DNA from: Gammaproteobacteria bacterium
GTDB lineage: Bacteria > Pseudomonadota > Gammaproteobacteria > Pseudomonadales > Oleiphilaceae
Length of the DNA: 7,676 nucleotides
Assembly (NCBI GenBank): GCA_029268325.1
Contig: JAJUGC010000089.1
Coordinates: forward strand, 1 to 7,676
Direction: 5' to 3'
The stretch's first letter is position 1. Every line of letters starts with the position of its first letter. Shown piece after piece: positions 1 to 5,495 of this stretch. The position numbers were made by a program, and so were the translations under genes. Under the pieces are notes generated by a model. That model saw nothing but the letters and a program-made list of their open reading frames with translations. It was not told where the DNA came from and searched no databases.

Positions 1-52
1 ACCCAACAACGAGTTTTGTTGTTCTTCAGAGCCAAAAGCCAAAGGACGGTGA

Positions 53-81
53 AAAAAGCCCATCGAATTGATGGGCTTTTT
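53..81 (-). terminator. Rho-independent terminator of the cyd operon
   Basis: A perfect GC-rich stem (GCCCATC at 58-64 pairing with GATGGGC at 70-76) with a 5-nt loop is flanked by A-runs on the left and T-runs on the right. It therefore reads as an intrinsic terminator on both strands. Read on the minus strand it begins only a few bases after the ybgE stop codon, which fits the 3' end of the cyd transcript. The A/T flanks would also let it stop a plus-strand transcript arriving from the left, if one exists outside the window. Bases 1-50 hold no gene that I can support. Confidence 0.9.
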
Positions 82-84
82 GGT

Positions 85-381
85 TTAGGAAAGCTGAGCT
101 GATATCAGGAAGAGATACCCCAGTGCCATGGCTGGCCATCCCAGATAAGGGCCAAACAGAAACTTCCAGATGCGGGCCCGGGGATAGAAGCCCACCCCAT
201 GCACGAAGCCTGCGGAGATACCTAGCATCACCAGCATCAGCCAGCCGTGGGAGTAGCTTCCCTGCTGATCCACAATGGCGGCCGGGTGCAGAAGGAATAC
301 CAAGGCCAGCGGAGTGGCCAGCAGTAGCGACAGGCCATTAGCCCATCGCCACTGTCCTTCATTTGGGACATTACTGGTCAC
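85..381 (-). CDS. ybgE: cyd operon protein YbgE (small membrane protein)
   Basis: This is a 98-residue inner-membrane protein of the YbgE family, which is found in proteobacterial cytochrome bd operons; E. coli YbgE is about 97 residues. Three hydrophobic segments are visible at about residues 15-32, 46-62 and 77-95. The family-typical stretch GFVHGVGFYPRAR spans residues 58-70. I chose the GTG at 381 because it gives the family length and has GAGGAA (394-389) 7 nt upstream. The frame is open back to an ATG at 441, but those extra 20 codons lie inside cydX and do not resemble YbgE. The gene overlaps the cydX end by 11 nt, which suggests coupled translation, and it is followed by the operon terminator. 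Its biochemical role is not settled; an accessory function for cytochrome bd is usually assumed. Confidence 0.85.
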   Translation of the reverse strand: MTSNVPNEGQWRWANGLSLLLATPLALVFLLHPAAIVDQQGSYSHGWLMLVMLGISAGFVHGVGFYPRARIWKFLFGPYLGWPAMALGYLFLISAQLS

Positions 382-487
382 TTCCGGCTTCCTCGTCAAA
401 GGTGCCAGAAGCTTCCAGCCACAAGGCATTGATGATTCCAAAGCTGCAGGCGAGCAAGACGCCGAGAATCCAAGTGAAATACCACAT
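371..487 (-). CDS. cydX: Cytochrome bd oxidase small subunit CydX
   Basis: A 38-residue single-span membrane protein begins MWYFTWILGVLLACSFGIIN. It is very close to the 37-residue E. coli CydX, which binds CydA next to the hemes and is needed for full stability and activity of the oxidase. The single helix covers about residues 3-24. Trp6 and Glu25, conserved in the family, are present; the tail is acidic (FDEEAGSDQ). The ATG lies 11 nt after the cydB stop, and a purine-rich AAGGGGG ribosome-binding site overlaps that stop codon. The 3' end overlaps ybgE by 11 nt. It is short enough to be missed by automatic gene callers. Identification is by sequence recognition and by position directly after cydB, as in enterics. 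Confidence 0.96.
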   Translation of the reverse strand: MWYFTWILGVLLACSFGIINALWLEASGTFDEEAGSDQ

Positions 488-498
488 AGCGTACCCCC

Positions 499-1638
499 TT
501 AATAAAGCCCATGAGGATTGGCATCAATCGTCTCTTCGGTGAGCTTGCCCCACATGCGGACGTAGCTCCAAATCGTATAAGCCAGGACTATCGGCACGAA
601 CACACAGGCCACCACAAACATGATGCCCAGTGTCCGCTGGCTGGAGACCGCATCCCATAGGGTCAGGCTGGAGGCCGGATCAAGACTGGAAGGCAGAACA
701 AACGGAAAGAGTGCAAATCCCGCCGTGCAAATCGTGCCGACAATAGCCAGGCTGCTTCCCAGGAAAGCCAGGCCTCCGCGGCCTTTGGCACCGGCGCCAA
801 GAGCCAGTACACCGCCAAGAATGCCAACAATCGGCGCCAGCATCGTGATGGGATATTGGCTGTAATTATTCAGCCATCCGGGGTTGTTGGGCTCGATCTG
901 CTTATGCAGGGGGTTTAACACGCCATTAGCGTCAAAACTGCCGACCAGACTGTAACCCTCCAGCCCCAGGGATACCCAAAGCCCTGCTCCGATAAAGGCA
1001 GCCAAGTAAACCAGGGCGCACAGTTTGACTGCGGCCGTGGAACGTTGCAGCAAGTCACCTTCCGTACGCATCATCAGCCAGCTTCCCCCATGCAGACAAA
1101 GCATGGCCAGGCTCACGGTGCCACAGAGCAATGCCAAGGGATTCAACAACGCGAAGAAGGAGCCATGATAGGACGGCATCATCAGTTCGCTGAGCTGGAA
1201 GGGTAAGCCCTGAAACAGGTTGCCAAACGCCACGCCAAACACCAGGGCCGGCACGGCGCCGCCGATAAACAGCCCCCAGTCCCAGGCGTTGCGCCAGCGG
1301 AGATCTTCGATTTTACTGCGGTAATCGAACCCCACAGGACGGAAGAACAAGGCGAACAGCACCAACAGCATTGCCCAATACAGGCCGGAAAAAGCCGTGG
1401 CATAGACCATCGGCCAGGCAGCGAACAAGGCGCCGCCGGCGGTGATGAACCACACCTGATTGCCATCCCAGTGAGGGGCAATGGTGTTGATGGCCACGCG
1501 CCGTTCCTTGTCTGTCTTGCCAATAAAAGGCATCAACGCCATGGCTCCCATATCGAATCCGTCCGTCAGGGCGAAGCCGATCAGCAGCACACCGATCAGC
1601 ACCCACCAGATCAATTTGAGAGTTTCATAATCCAGCAT
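499..1638 (-). CDS. cydB: Cytochrome bd ubiquinol oxidase subunit II (CydB)
   Basis: Subunit II of the bd-type quinol:oxygen oxidoreductase, an inner-membrane complex that reduces O2 to water with ubiquinol and builds a proton gradient without pumping. The protein is 379 residues, the same length as E. coli CydB, and matches it throughout. Family landmarks are TDGFDMG (residues 25-31), the APHWDGNQVW block (54-63) with Asp58 of the proton-path region, FFRPVGFDYRSK (98-109) with Arg100, and AFGN within AFGNLFQGLPF. The C-terminus HGLY resembles the E. coli HSLY end. About eight or nine hydrophobic helices are visible. I chose the ATG at 1638 because GAGGAAG, overlapping the cydA stop, sits 5-6 nt upstream, and because 38 further in-frame codons upstream overlap cydA and are unlike the family. 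It lies 10 nt after cydA, so co-translation is likely. Confidence 0.97.
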   Translation of the reverse strand: MLDYETLKLIWWVLIGVLLIGFALTDGFDMGAMALMPFIGKTDKERRVAINTIAPHWDGNQVWFITAGGALFAAWPMVYATAFSGLYWAMLLVLFALFFRPVGFDYRSKIEDLRWRNAWDWGLFIGGAVPALVFGVAFGNLFQGLPFQLSELMMPSYHGSFFALLNPLALLCGTVSLAMLCLHGGSWLMMRTEGDLLQRSTAAVKLCALVYLAAFIGAGLWVSLGLEGYSLVGSFDANGVLNPLHKQIEPNNPGWLNNYSQYPITMLAPIVGILGGVLALGAGAKGRGGLAFLGSSLAIVGTICTAGFALFPFVLPSSLDPASSLTLWDAVSSQRTLGIMFVVACVFVPIVLAYTIWSYVRMWGKLTEETIDANPHGLY

Positions 1639-1648
1639 AGTGACTTCC

Positions 1649-3253
1649 TCATGCTTGAGAGGGTTGAACCGGAAGATCAGAGGCCTCATCCCCTGATTTC
1701 TTATCACCCTGTTCAAAGTGGTAGCGGCCCGTATGGAGACTGGATGGTCCAAGTCTTGCGAAACGGATCATCAGGTACAGTTCAGCAATGAGCAGCACCG
1801 TGTAGAACGCGATCAGCGCAAGCAAGGATCCCCAGACATCGCCCGCGCTCAGGCTGGAAGTAGACAAGTAGGTTGGCAGCACCTCACCAATGGACCAGGG
1901 TTGGCGCCCTACTTCCGCCACGTACCAGCCCGTTTGGGCGGCAATCCAGGGCAGTGGCAGGCTGAACAGGGCCCATTTCAACAGCCAGGGTTTTCGGTCC
2001 ACGTTTTTCTTGGCGGAAGCCCAGAAGGCAAAGATAAACAGTGCCAGCATGATGAAGCCGCAGGCCACCATGATCCGGAAAGTCCAGAACAGGGAAGGCA
2101 CGTGGGGAATGGTATCCCGGGCGGCTTGTTGGATCTGCTCGTCGGTGGCGTCCACGACCTCAGGCGCATAACGCTTCACCATCAACCCATAACCCAGGTC
2201 ATCTTTCACGGCATTGAAGGCGGCAATATTCTCGTCACTCATCTCACCGGCCTTGAGCTTCTGCAAAATGCCATAGGCCACGATGCCATTGCGGATTCGC
2301 GCCTCATGTTCGACCATCAGATCCTTGATGCCCTTGATTTCTTCATCGGTGGAGCGGGTTGCAATCAAACCCAGCACGTACGGGATCTTGATGGCGTAGT
2401 CGGTCCGCATTTCCTCCTGGTTCGGAATACCCACCAAAGTGAATGCCGCCGGAGCGGGCTGGGTTTCCCATTCGGCCTCAATGGCTGCCAGTTTGGTTTT
2501 CTGAACGTCGCCCATCTCATAGCCGGACTCGTCACCCAGCACAATCACCGACAGAATCGATGCCAGACCAAAGGCAGATGCGATGGCGAAGGAGCGCCGG
2601 GCGAATCCCAAATCCCGCCGCTTGAGGATGTAATAGCTGGAGATGGCCAGGACGAAAACAGCCCCGGTGACGTAACCCGCGGCAACGGTATGGACGAACT
2701 TCACCTGCGCCACTGGGTTGAACAGAAGAGCAGCGAAGTCCGTCAATTCCATGCGCATGGTTTCGAAGTTGAATTCAGCGCCCACGGGGTTTTGCATCCA
2801 GCCGTTGGCTACCAGGATCCACAGCGCGGACAGGTTGGAGCCAATGGCAACCAGCCAGGTAACCACCAGGTGCTGAATCTTGCTCAGCCGGTCCCAGCCA
2901 AAGAAAAACAAGCCGATAAAGGTGGACTCCAGGAAGAAGGCCATCAGCCCTTCAATGGCCAATGGGGCGCCAAAAATGTCCCCCACGTAGTGGGAGTAAT
3001 AGGCCCAGTTGGTTCCGAACTGGAATTCCATGGTCAGCCCGGTGGTCACCCCCAGGGCAAAGTTGATTCCAAACAACTTGCCCCAGAATTTCACCATGTC
3101 CTTGTAGACCTGTTTTCCCGTCATCACGTACACCGACTCCATGATGGCCAGCAAAAATGCCAGCCCCAGGGTTAGTGGCACGAAGATGAAGTGGTACATA
3201 GCTGTCATCGCGAACTGTAGTCGCGATAGATCAACAACTTCTTCAGCGATCAC
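1649..3253 (-). CDS. cydA: Cytochrome bd ubiquinol oxidase subunit I (CydA)
   Basis: Catalytic subunit I of cytochrome bd, carrying hemes b558, b595 and d and the quinol site. The 534-residue sequence aligns with E. coli CydA with an offset of two. Expected ligands are present: His21 (E. coli His19), His188 (His186) and Met395 (Met393) for heme b558, Arg393 (Arg391), Glu101 and Glu109 (Glu99, Glu107), and Glu447 (Glu445). The quinol-binding Q-loop begins GDESGYEMGDVQKTKL (residues 240-255) and keeps Lys254 and Glu259. The loop is the long form typical of the enteric-type oxidase. The start is GTG at 3253 with GGAGG (3267-3263) 9 nt upstream; it overlaps the 3' end of cydP by 11 nt. The C-terminal tail after YHFEQ is slightly longer than in E. 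coli and hydrophilic. Expression should rise under oxygen limitation, but I see no clear regulator site close to the operon. Confidence 0.98.
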   Translation of the reverse strand: MIAEEVVDLSRLQFAMTAMYHFIFVPLTLGLAFLLAIMESVYVMTGKQVYKDMVKFWGKLFGINFALGVTTGLTMEFQFGTNWAYYSHYVGDIFGAPLAIEGLMAFFLESTFIGLFFFGWDRLSKIQHLVVTWLVAIGSNLSALWILVANGWMQNPVGAEFNFETMRMELTDFAALLFNPVAQVKFVHTVAAGYVTGAVFVLAISSYYILKRRDLGFARRSFAIASAFGLASILSVIVLGDESGYEMGDVQKTKLAAIEAEWETQPAPAAFTLVGIPNQEEMRTDYAIKIPYVLGLIATRSTDEEIKGIKDLMVEHEARIRNGIVAYGILQKLKAGEMSDENIAAFNAVKDDLGYGLMVKRYAPEVVDATDEQIQQAARDTIPHVPSLFWTFRIMVACGFIMLALFIFAFWASAKKNVDRKPWLLKWALFSLPLPWIAAQTGWYVAEVGRQPWSIGEVLPTYLSTSSLSAGDVWGSLLALIAFYTVLLIAELYLMIRFARLGPSSLHTGRYHFEQGDKKSGDEASDLPVQPSQA

Positions 3254-3461
3254 TTTGGATTTCCTCCGTAGTGGGTTGAGGTTCTAAAGGTGAGGATTCG
3301 AAAAAGTGGTTCTCTACGCGACCAGTGCCGTTCTCCGGAACGGTAGGTGCCTCAAACCAAAAGGCTTTAATGCTGAACAGGACAATCAGCTTGATTGCCA
3401 GGATGAGGGCTAACTCGCGGACAAGCGGGCTTTGCCAAATGGAATCTTTTTTCAGTGCCAT
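3243..3461 (-). CDS. cydP: Cytochrome oxidase putative small subunit CydP
   Basis: A 72-residue protein with one membrane helix at about residues 14-36, preceded by a short basic N-terminus (MALKKDSIW) and followed by an acidic, proline-rich tail. The segment SPLVRELALILAIKLIVLF resembles the CydP family (proline, then REx, then IKL within the helix), which is encoded just upstream of cydA in various beta- and gammaproteobacteria. The ATG at 3461 has GGAGG 8-10 nt upstream; the frame continues open upstream, but that part is intergenic in character. It overlaps cydA by 11 nt, so it is almost certainly co-expressed with the oxidase. Known role: proposed accessory subunit, by context. Inferred role: assembly or stabilisation of the bd complex at the membrane. 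Confidence 0.82.
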   Translation of the reverse strand: MALKKDSIWQSPLVRELALILAIKLIVLFSIKAFWFEAPTVPENGTGRVENHFFESSPLEPQPTTEEIQSDR

Positions 3462-3540
3462 ACTGCATGCCTCCGCATAAACGCGCGTGGGCCAACCGCA
3501 CACCAACTCATTTGGACTGTATTCAGACTCAGCCCTGCTT

Positions 3541-3557
3541 TGGCTTCGATGAAGCCA
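3541..3557. repeat. Perfect short inverted repeat in the cydP leader region
   Basis: TGGCTTC (3541-3547) and GAAGCCA (3551-3557) form a perfect 7-bp inverted repeat around GAT. It lies about 80 nt upstream of the cydP start, in the 120-nt stretch between the upstream terminator and cydP where the operon promoter should be. It could be an RNA hairpin in the leader or an operator. I found no convincing -35/-10 pair or complete FNR/Anr or ArcA-type site in this stretch. Confidence 0.4.
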
Positions 3558-3570
3558 GGACGGATGCCAA

Positions 3571-3648
3571 AGAAAAACGAGAGCCCGGGAAGCCTCCACC
3601 GGGTGATAGAGTCAGACTCTCCCCCGTTAATGGAGGCTTCCCAAGGCT
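3571..3648 (-). terminator. Terminator-like nested hairpin after the DUF2892 gene
   Basis: The 12-bp arms GGGAAGCCTCCA (3587-3598) and TGGAGGCTTCCC (3631-3642) are perfectly complementary. The stem is extended outside by AGCC (3582-3585) with GGCT (3645-3648), and inside by CGGG/CCCG and a small AGAGT-CAG-ACTCT hairpin (3608-3620). On the minus strand the structure starts at the DUF2892 stop codon, and a TTTTT then TTT stretch follows (3577-3569). This fits termination between the DUF2892 gene and the cyd operon, although the T-run is displaced a few bases from the stem. Confidence 0.65.
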
Positions 3649-3852
3649 TTATTTGAAAATGGTGCCGGGCTGATAACCCATTTTTTTGAGCACCACAGAC
3701 AGCGGACAAACACCGGAGAAGGAGGCCTGGAACATATTGAGCCCCATCAAGGCCGTGAGGCAGAGCCAGTAAGGGGAGTGGTAGTAGGCGAGGATAGCGC
3801 TCAAGAGCATGACCAGCCCCAGGATACGAAACACAATCTTGTCGATATTCAT
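3649..3852 (-). CDS. DUF2892 / YgaP-type small transmembrane protein
   Basis: A 67-residue inner-membrane protein with two hydrophobic helices (about residues 7-24 and 27-45), followed by a conserved GVCPL motif (47-51, Cys49) and LKKMG. This is the layout of the DUF2892 domain, which forms the membrane tail of E. coli YgaP, a rhodanese. No rhodanese domain is fused or adjacent here, so this is the stand-alone version. The domain is often linked to sulfur or persulfide metabolism; a precise function is not established, and I do not assign one. The ATG at 3852 has TTGGAG 6 nt upstream. The frame stays open upstream for another 24 codons to an ATG at 3924, but that part is unlike the family. 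It has its own promoter at 3957-3985 and a downstream terminator, so it appears monocistronic. Confidence 0.85.
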   Translation of the reverse strand: MNIDKIVFRILGLVMLLSAILAYYHSPYWLCLTALMGLNMFQASFSGVCPLSVVLKKMGYQPGTIFK

Positions 3853-3955
3853 AACAGGCTCCAAAGTAGTTGCGCGGAAGACATAAAGGGGGCAGGAACA
3901 TCCCTTGGACTCTGTCGGAAGCATGAAGATGTCTCTGCCCCAAATTAGATGGCAC

Positions 3956-3973
3956 TAATATAAGAACATATTA
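3956..3973. promoter_or_regulatory. AT-rich palindromic operator candidate over the -10 box
   Basis: TAATAT (3956-3961) and ATATTA (3968-3973) are perfect inverted arms around AAGAAC. The palindrome covers the predicted -10 box and half of the spacer of the DUF2892 promoter, a position expected for a repressor site. AT-rich 6-6-6 palindromes of this kind are bound by several ArsR/SmtB-type repressors, and the DUF2892 protein YgaP of E. coli lies beside an ArsR-type regulator gene (ygaV). Linking this site to such a regulator is inference, since none is encoded in the window. Confidence 0.45.
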
Positions 3974-3985
3974 ATGTTTGGTAAA
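3957..3985 (-). promoter_or_regulatory. Putative sigma-70 promoter of the DUF2892 gene
   Basis: On the minus strand, TTTACC (3985-3980, 4 of 6 to the -35 consensus) and TATATT (3962-3957, 5 of 6 to the -10 consensus) are separated by exactly 17 nt. The predicted start near 3950 would give a leader of about 98 nt before the ATG at 3852. This is prediction from sequence only. Confidence 0.55.
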
Positions 3986-4024
3986 GCGGATACCCTTATT
4001 TCCTCCAGGGAATTTTCGGTAAAC

Positions 4025-4053
4025 TTGCTCCGGGTCAAGTCAGCAGCTATCCT
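4025..4053 (+). promoter_or_regulatory. Possible promoter of ybdG
   Basis: TTGCTC (4025-4030) and TATCCT (4048-4053) each match the sigma-70 consensus at 4 of 6 positions, with a 17-nt spacer, about 67 nt upstream of the ybdG ATG. It is a moderate match only. The 3986-4119 stretch contains no gene; its later part is a pyrimidine-rich leader. Confidence 0.35.
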
Positions 4054-4119
4054 CCCCCTTTTCTCCGATGCCCCTCTATTCATCTGCACACAATGCGCTT
4101 TTTGTCGTAAGGAGTGATA

Positions 4120-5397
4120 ATGCTCGACTCCCTTTCTTTTCTGGATTTGCCGCCCTGGGCAAATACCCTGGTACTTAGCCTGCTCTTGATCGTGGCTGCC
4201 TGGGGGGCCAACTGGATCACCAAACAGGTTTTGGTCCGGGCCCTGGTCAAACTCCTGGCAGCTCCTTTCCGTCAGCATCAGGATCTGTCTCGACACGGCG
4301 TCATTCCACGGCTTGCCCATATCGTACCGGCGTTGATTTTAGGCGCAGGTGTAGGGTTTATTCCGGGCCTTCCCGAGGAGTTGATCGCGGTCGTCCGTAA
4401 CGTCTGTAACGCTTTTGTGATACTGACCGTGGCGATGGCCATTGCAGCCTTGCTGAACCTGATCAACTCGGTCTACCAGCGACGTCCGGATGCAGCCAAT
4501 CGCCCCATTAAGGGCTATTTGGAGGTCATCAAGATCATTGTCTATGCGGTTTCAGTTCTGCTGATGATCGCCACTTTAATCGACCGCTCGCCGCTGATTC
4601 TGCTCTCCGGTCTCGGTGCAATGGCCGCGGTGCTCATGCTGATCTTTCAGGACACCCTGCTGTCATTGGTGGCCAGTGTACAGATTGCTTCCAATGATAT
4701 GCTGCGCGTGGGTGACTGGATCGAAATGCCCCAGTTGAATGCAGATGGATTTGTCATCGATATCGCGTTGCATACCGTGAAGGTCCAGAACTGGGACAAA
4801 ACCATCACTACCCTGCCCACCAAGCGTCTGATTACCGAGCCTTTTAAAAACTGGCGGGGAATGTTCGAATCTGGTGGCCGGCGGATCAAGCGCTCCCTGT
4901 TTATTGATCAAAACAGCGTGCGCTTTTTATCTGAGACGGAGGCCCAAAGCCTGACACGCTTTGTTCTGTTGCGTGACTATCTGGAGCAAAAGAAGGAAGA
5001 ATTAACGGAGTGGAACGCCAAGTTGGCGGAACATGGCCGCGAGCCGGTGAATACCCGTCGCATTACCAATATTGGAACCTTCCGTGCCTATGTGGAGCGC
5101 TACCTGCGCAATCACCCTTTCATTCATCAGGATATGACCATGCTGGTCAGGCAATTGGCGCCGGGCCCGGAAGGGTTACCCCTGGAAATCTATTGTTTCA
5201 CGGCCAAGACGGCCTGGGTGGATCATGAAGGCATCCAATCGGATATCTTTGACCACCTGCTGGCCATCCTTCCTGAGTTTGGTCTGCGGGTCTACCAGCA
5301 ACCCAGTGGTGCAGACATGAGGGGAATGGTGGAGAACCTGAGCCGTGCGGAGCTGGCCGGCCTCGATCAACTGGCCGCCCTGACCCAGGTTAAATAG
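4120..5397 (+). CDS. ybdG: MscS-family mechanosensitive channel, YbdG type
   Basis: A 425-residue inner-membrane channel resembling E. coli YbdG (415 residues), an MscS homologue giving a small-conductance, miniconductance-type activity in osmotic downshock. Five hydrophobic helices are visible at about 16-36, 66-84, 94-114, 132-152 and 157-180. The last is the pore helix with LLSGLGAMAAVLMLIFQDTL (161-180), the MscS-type glycine/alanine pattern. Next is the beta domain with NDMLRVGDWIEMP (192-204), then DGFVIDI, WDKTITTLPT (225-234) and FKNWRGM. YbdG-specific blocks follow: SGGRRIKRS, NIGTFRAYVERYLRNHP and RQLAPGPEGLPLEIY. I chose the ATG at 4120 because AAGGAG (4109-4114) lies 5 nt upstream; a GTG at 4114 in the same frame overlaps that ribosome-binding site. 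Compared with E. coli it carries a C-terminal extension of about 20 residues rich in Leu and Ala. It is transcribed alone, divergent from the DUF2892 gene and convergent with the Usp gene. Confidence 0.93.
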   Translation: MLDSLSFLDLPPWANTLVLSLLLIVAAWGANWITKQVLVRALVKLLAAPFRQHQDLSRHGVIPRLAHIVPALILGAGVGFIPGLPEELIAVVRNVCNAFVILTVAMAIAALLNLINSVYQRRPDAANRPIKGYLEVIKIIVYAVSVLLMIATLIDRSPLILLSGLGAMAAVLMLIFQDTLLSLVASVQIASNDMLRVGDWIEMPQLNADGFVIDIALHTVKVQNWDKTITTLPTKRLITEPFKNWRGMFESGGRRIKRSLFIDQNSVRFLSETEAQSLTRFVLLRDYLEQKKEELTEWNAKLAEHGREPVNTRRITNIGTFRAYVERYLRNHPFIHQDMTMLVRQLAPGPEGLPLEIYCFTAKTAWVDHEGIQSDIFDHLLAILPEFGLRVYQQPSGADMRGMVENLSRAELAGLDQLAALTQVK

Positions 5398-5410
5398 CCG
5401 TCGCCTGATG

Positions 5411-5449
5411 CCCTAGCCGGGACTGAGCGGTGCGCTCTCCCGGCTAGGG
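5411..5449. terminator. Long hairpin between convergent genes, no T-run
   Basis: CCCTAGCCGGGA (5411-5422) pairs perfectly with TCCCGGCTAGGG (5438-5449). Inside, GAGCG (5425-5429) pairs with CGCTC (5433-5437), giving a nearly uninterrupted 17-bp stem. It begins 13 nt after the ybdG stop and lies about 46 nt from the end of the convergent Usp gene. Neither strand has the T-run needed for classical intrinsic termination. It may act as a transcript-end stabiliser, with or without Rho, for both genes. Confidence 0.55.
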
Positions 5450-5495
5450 AAACTACCTTATTGACGAGGCAATCGCCTTAGGCGGACAGGCTTTA

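Noticed and set aside
5..23. AACAAC (5-10) and GTTGTT (18-23), a possible hairpin at the left edge
   Set aside because: The stem is only 6 bp, AT-rich and has a 7-nt loop; its context is cut off by the window edge, so it cannot be distinguished from chance.
1718..3175. A 485-codon open frame on the plus strand, antisense to cydA
   Set aside because: It is entirely within the unmistakable cydA gene, its composition (many His, Gln and Gly, no membrane or domain pattern) is that of a mirrored coding frame, and it has no ribosome-binding site or known homology that I recognise.
3452..3955. A 167-codon minus-strand frame spanning the DUF2892 gene and the cydP leader
   Set aside because: It runs through the nested terminator hairpin and is out of frame with the recognisable DUF2892 and CydP proteins; its residues look random.
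3955..4320. A 121-codon minus-strand frame over the ybdG promoter and 5' end
   Set aside because: It crosses the divergent promoter region and the start of ybdG, has no family resemblance, and is best explained as antisense of ybdG.
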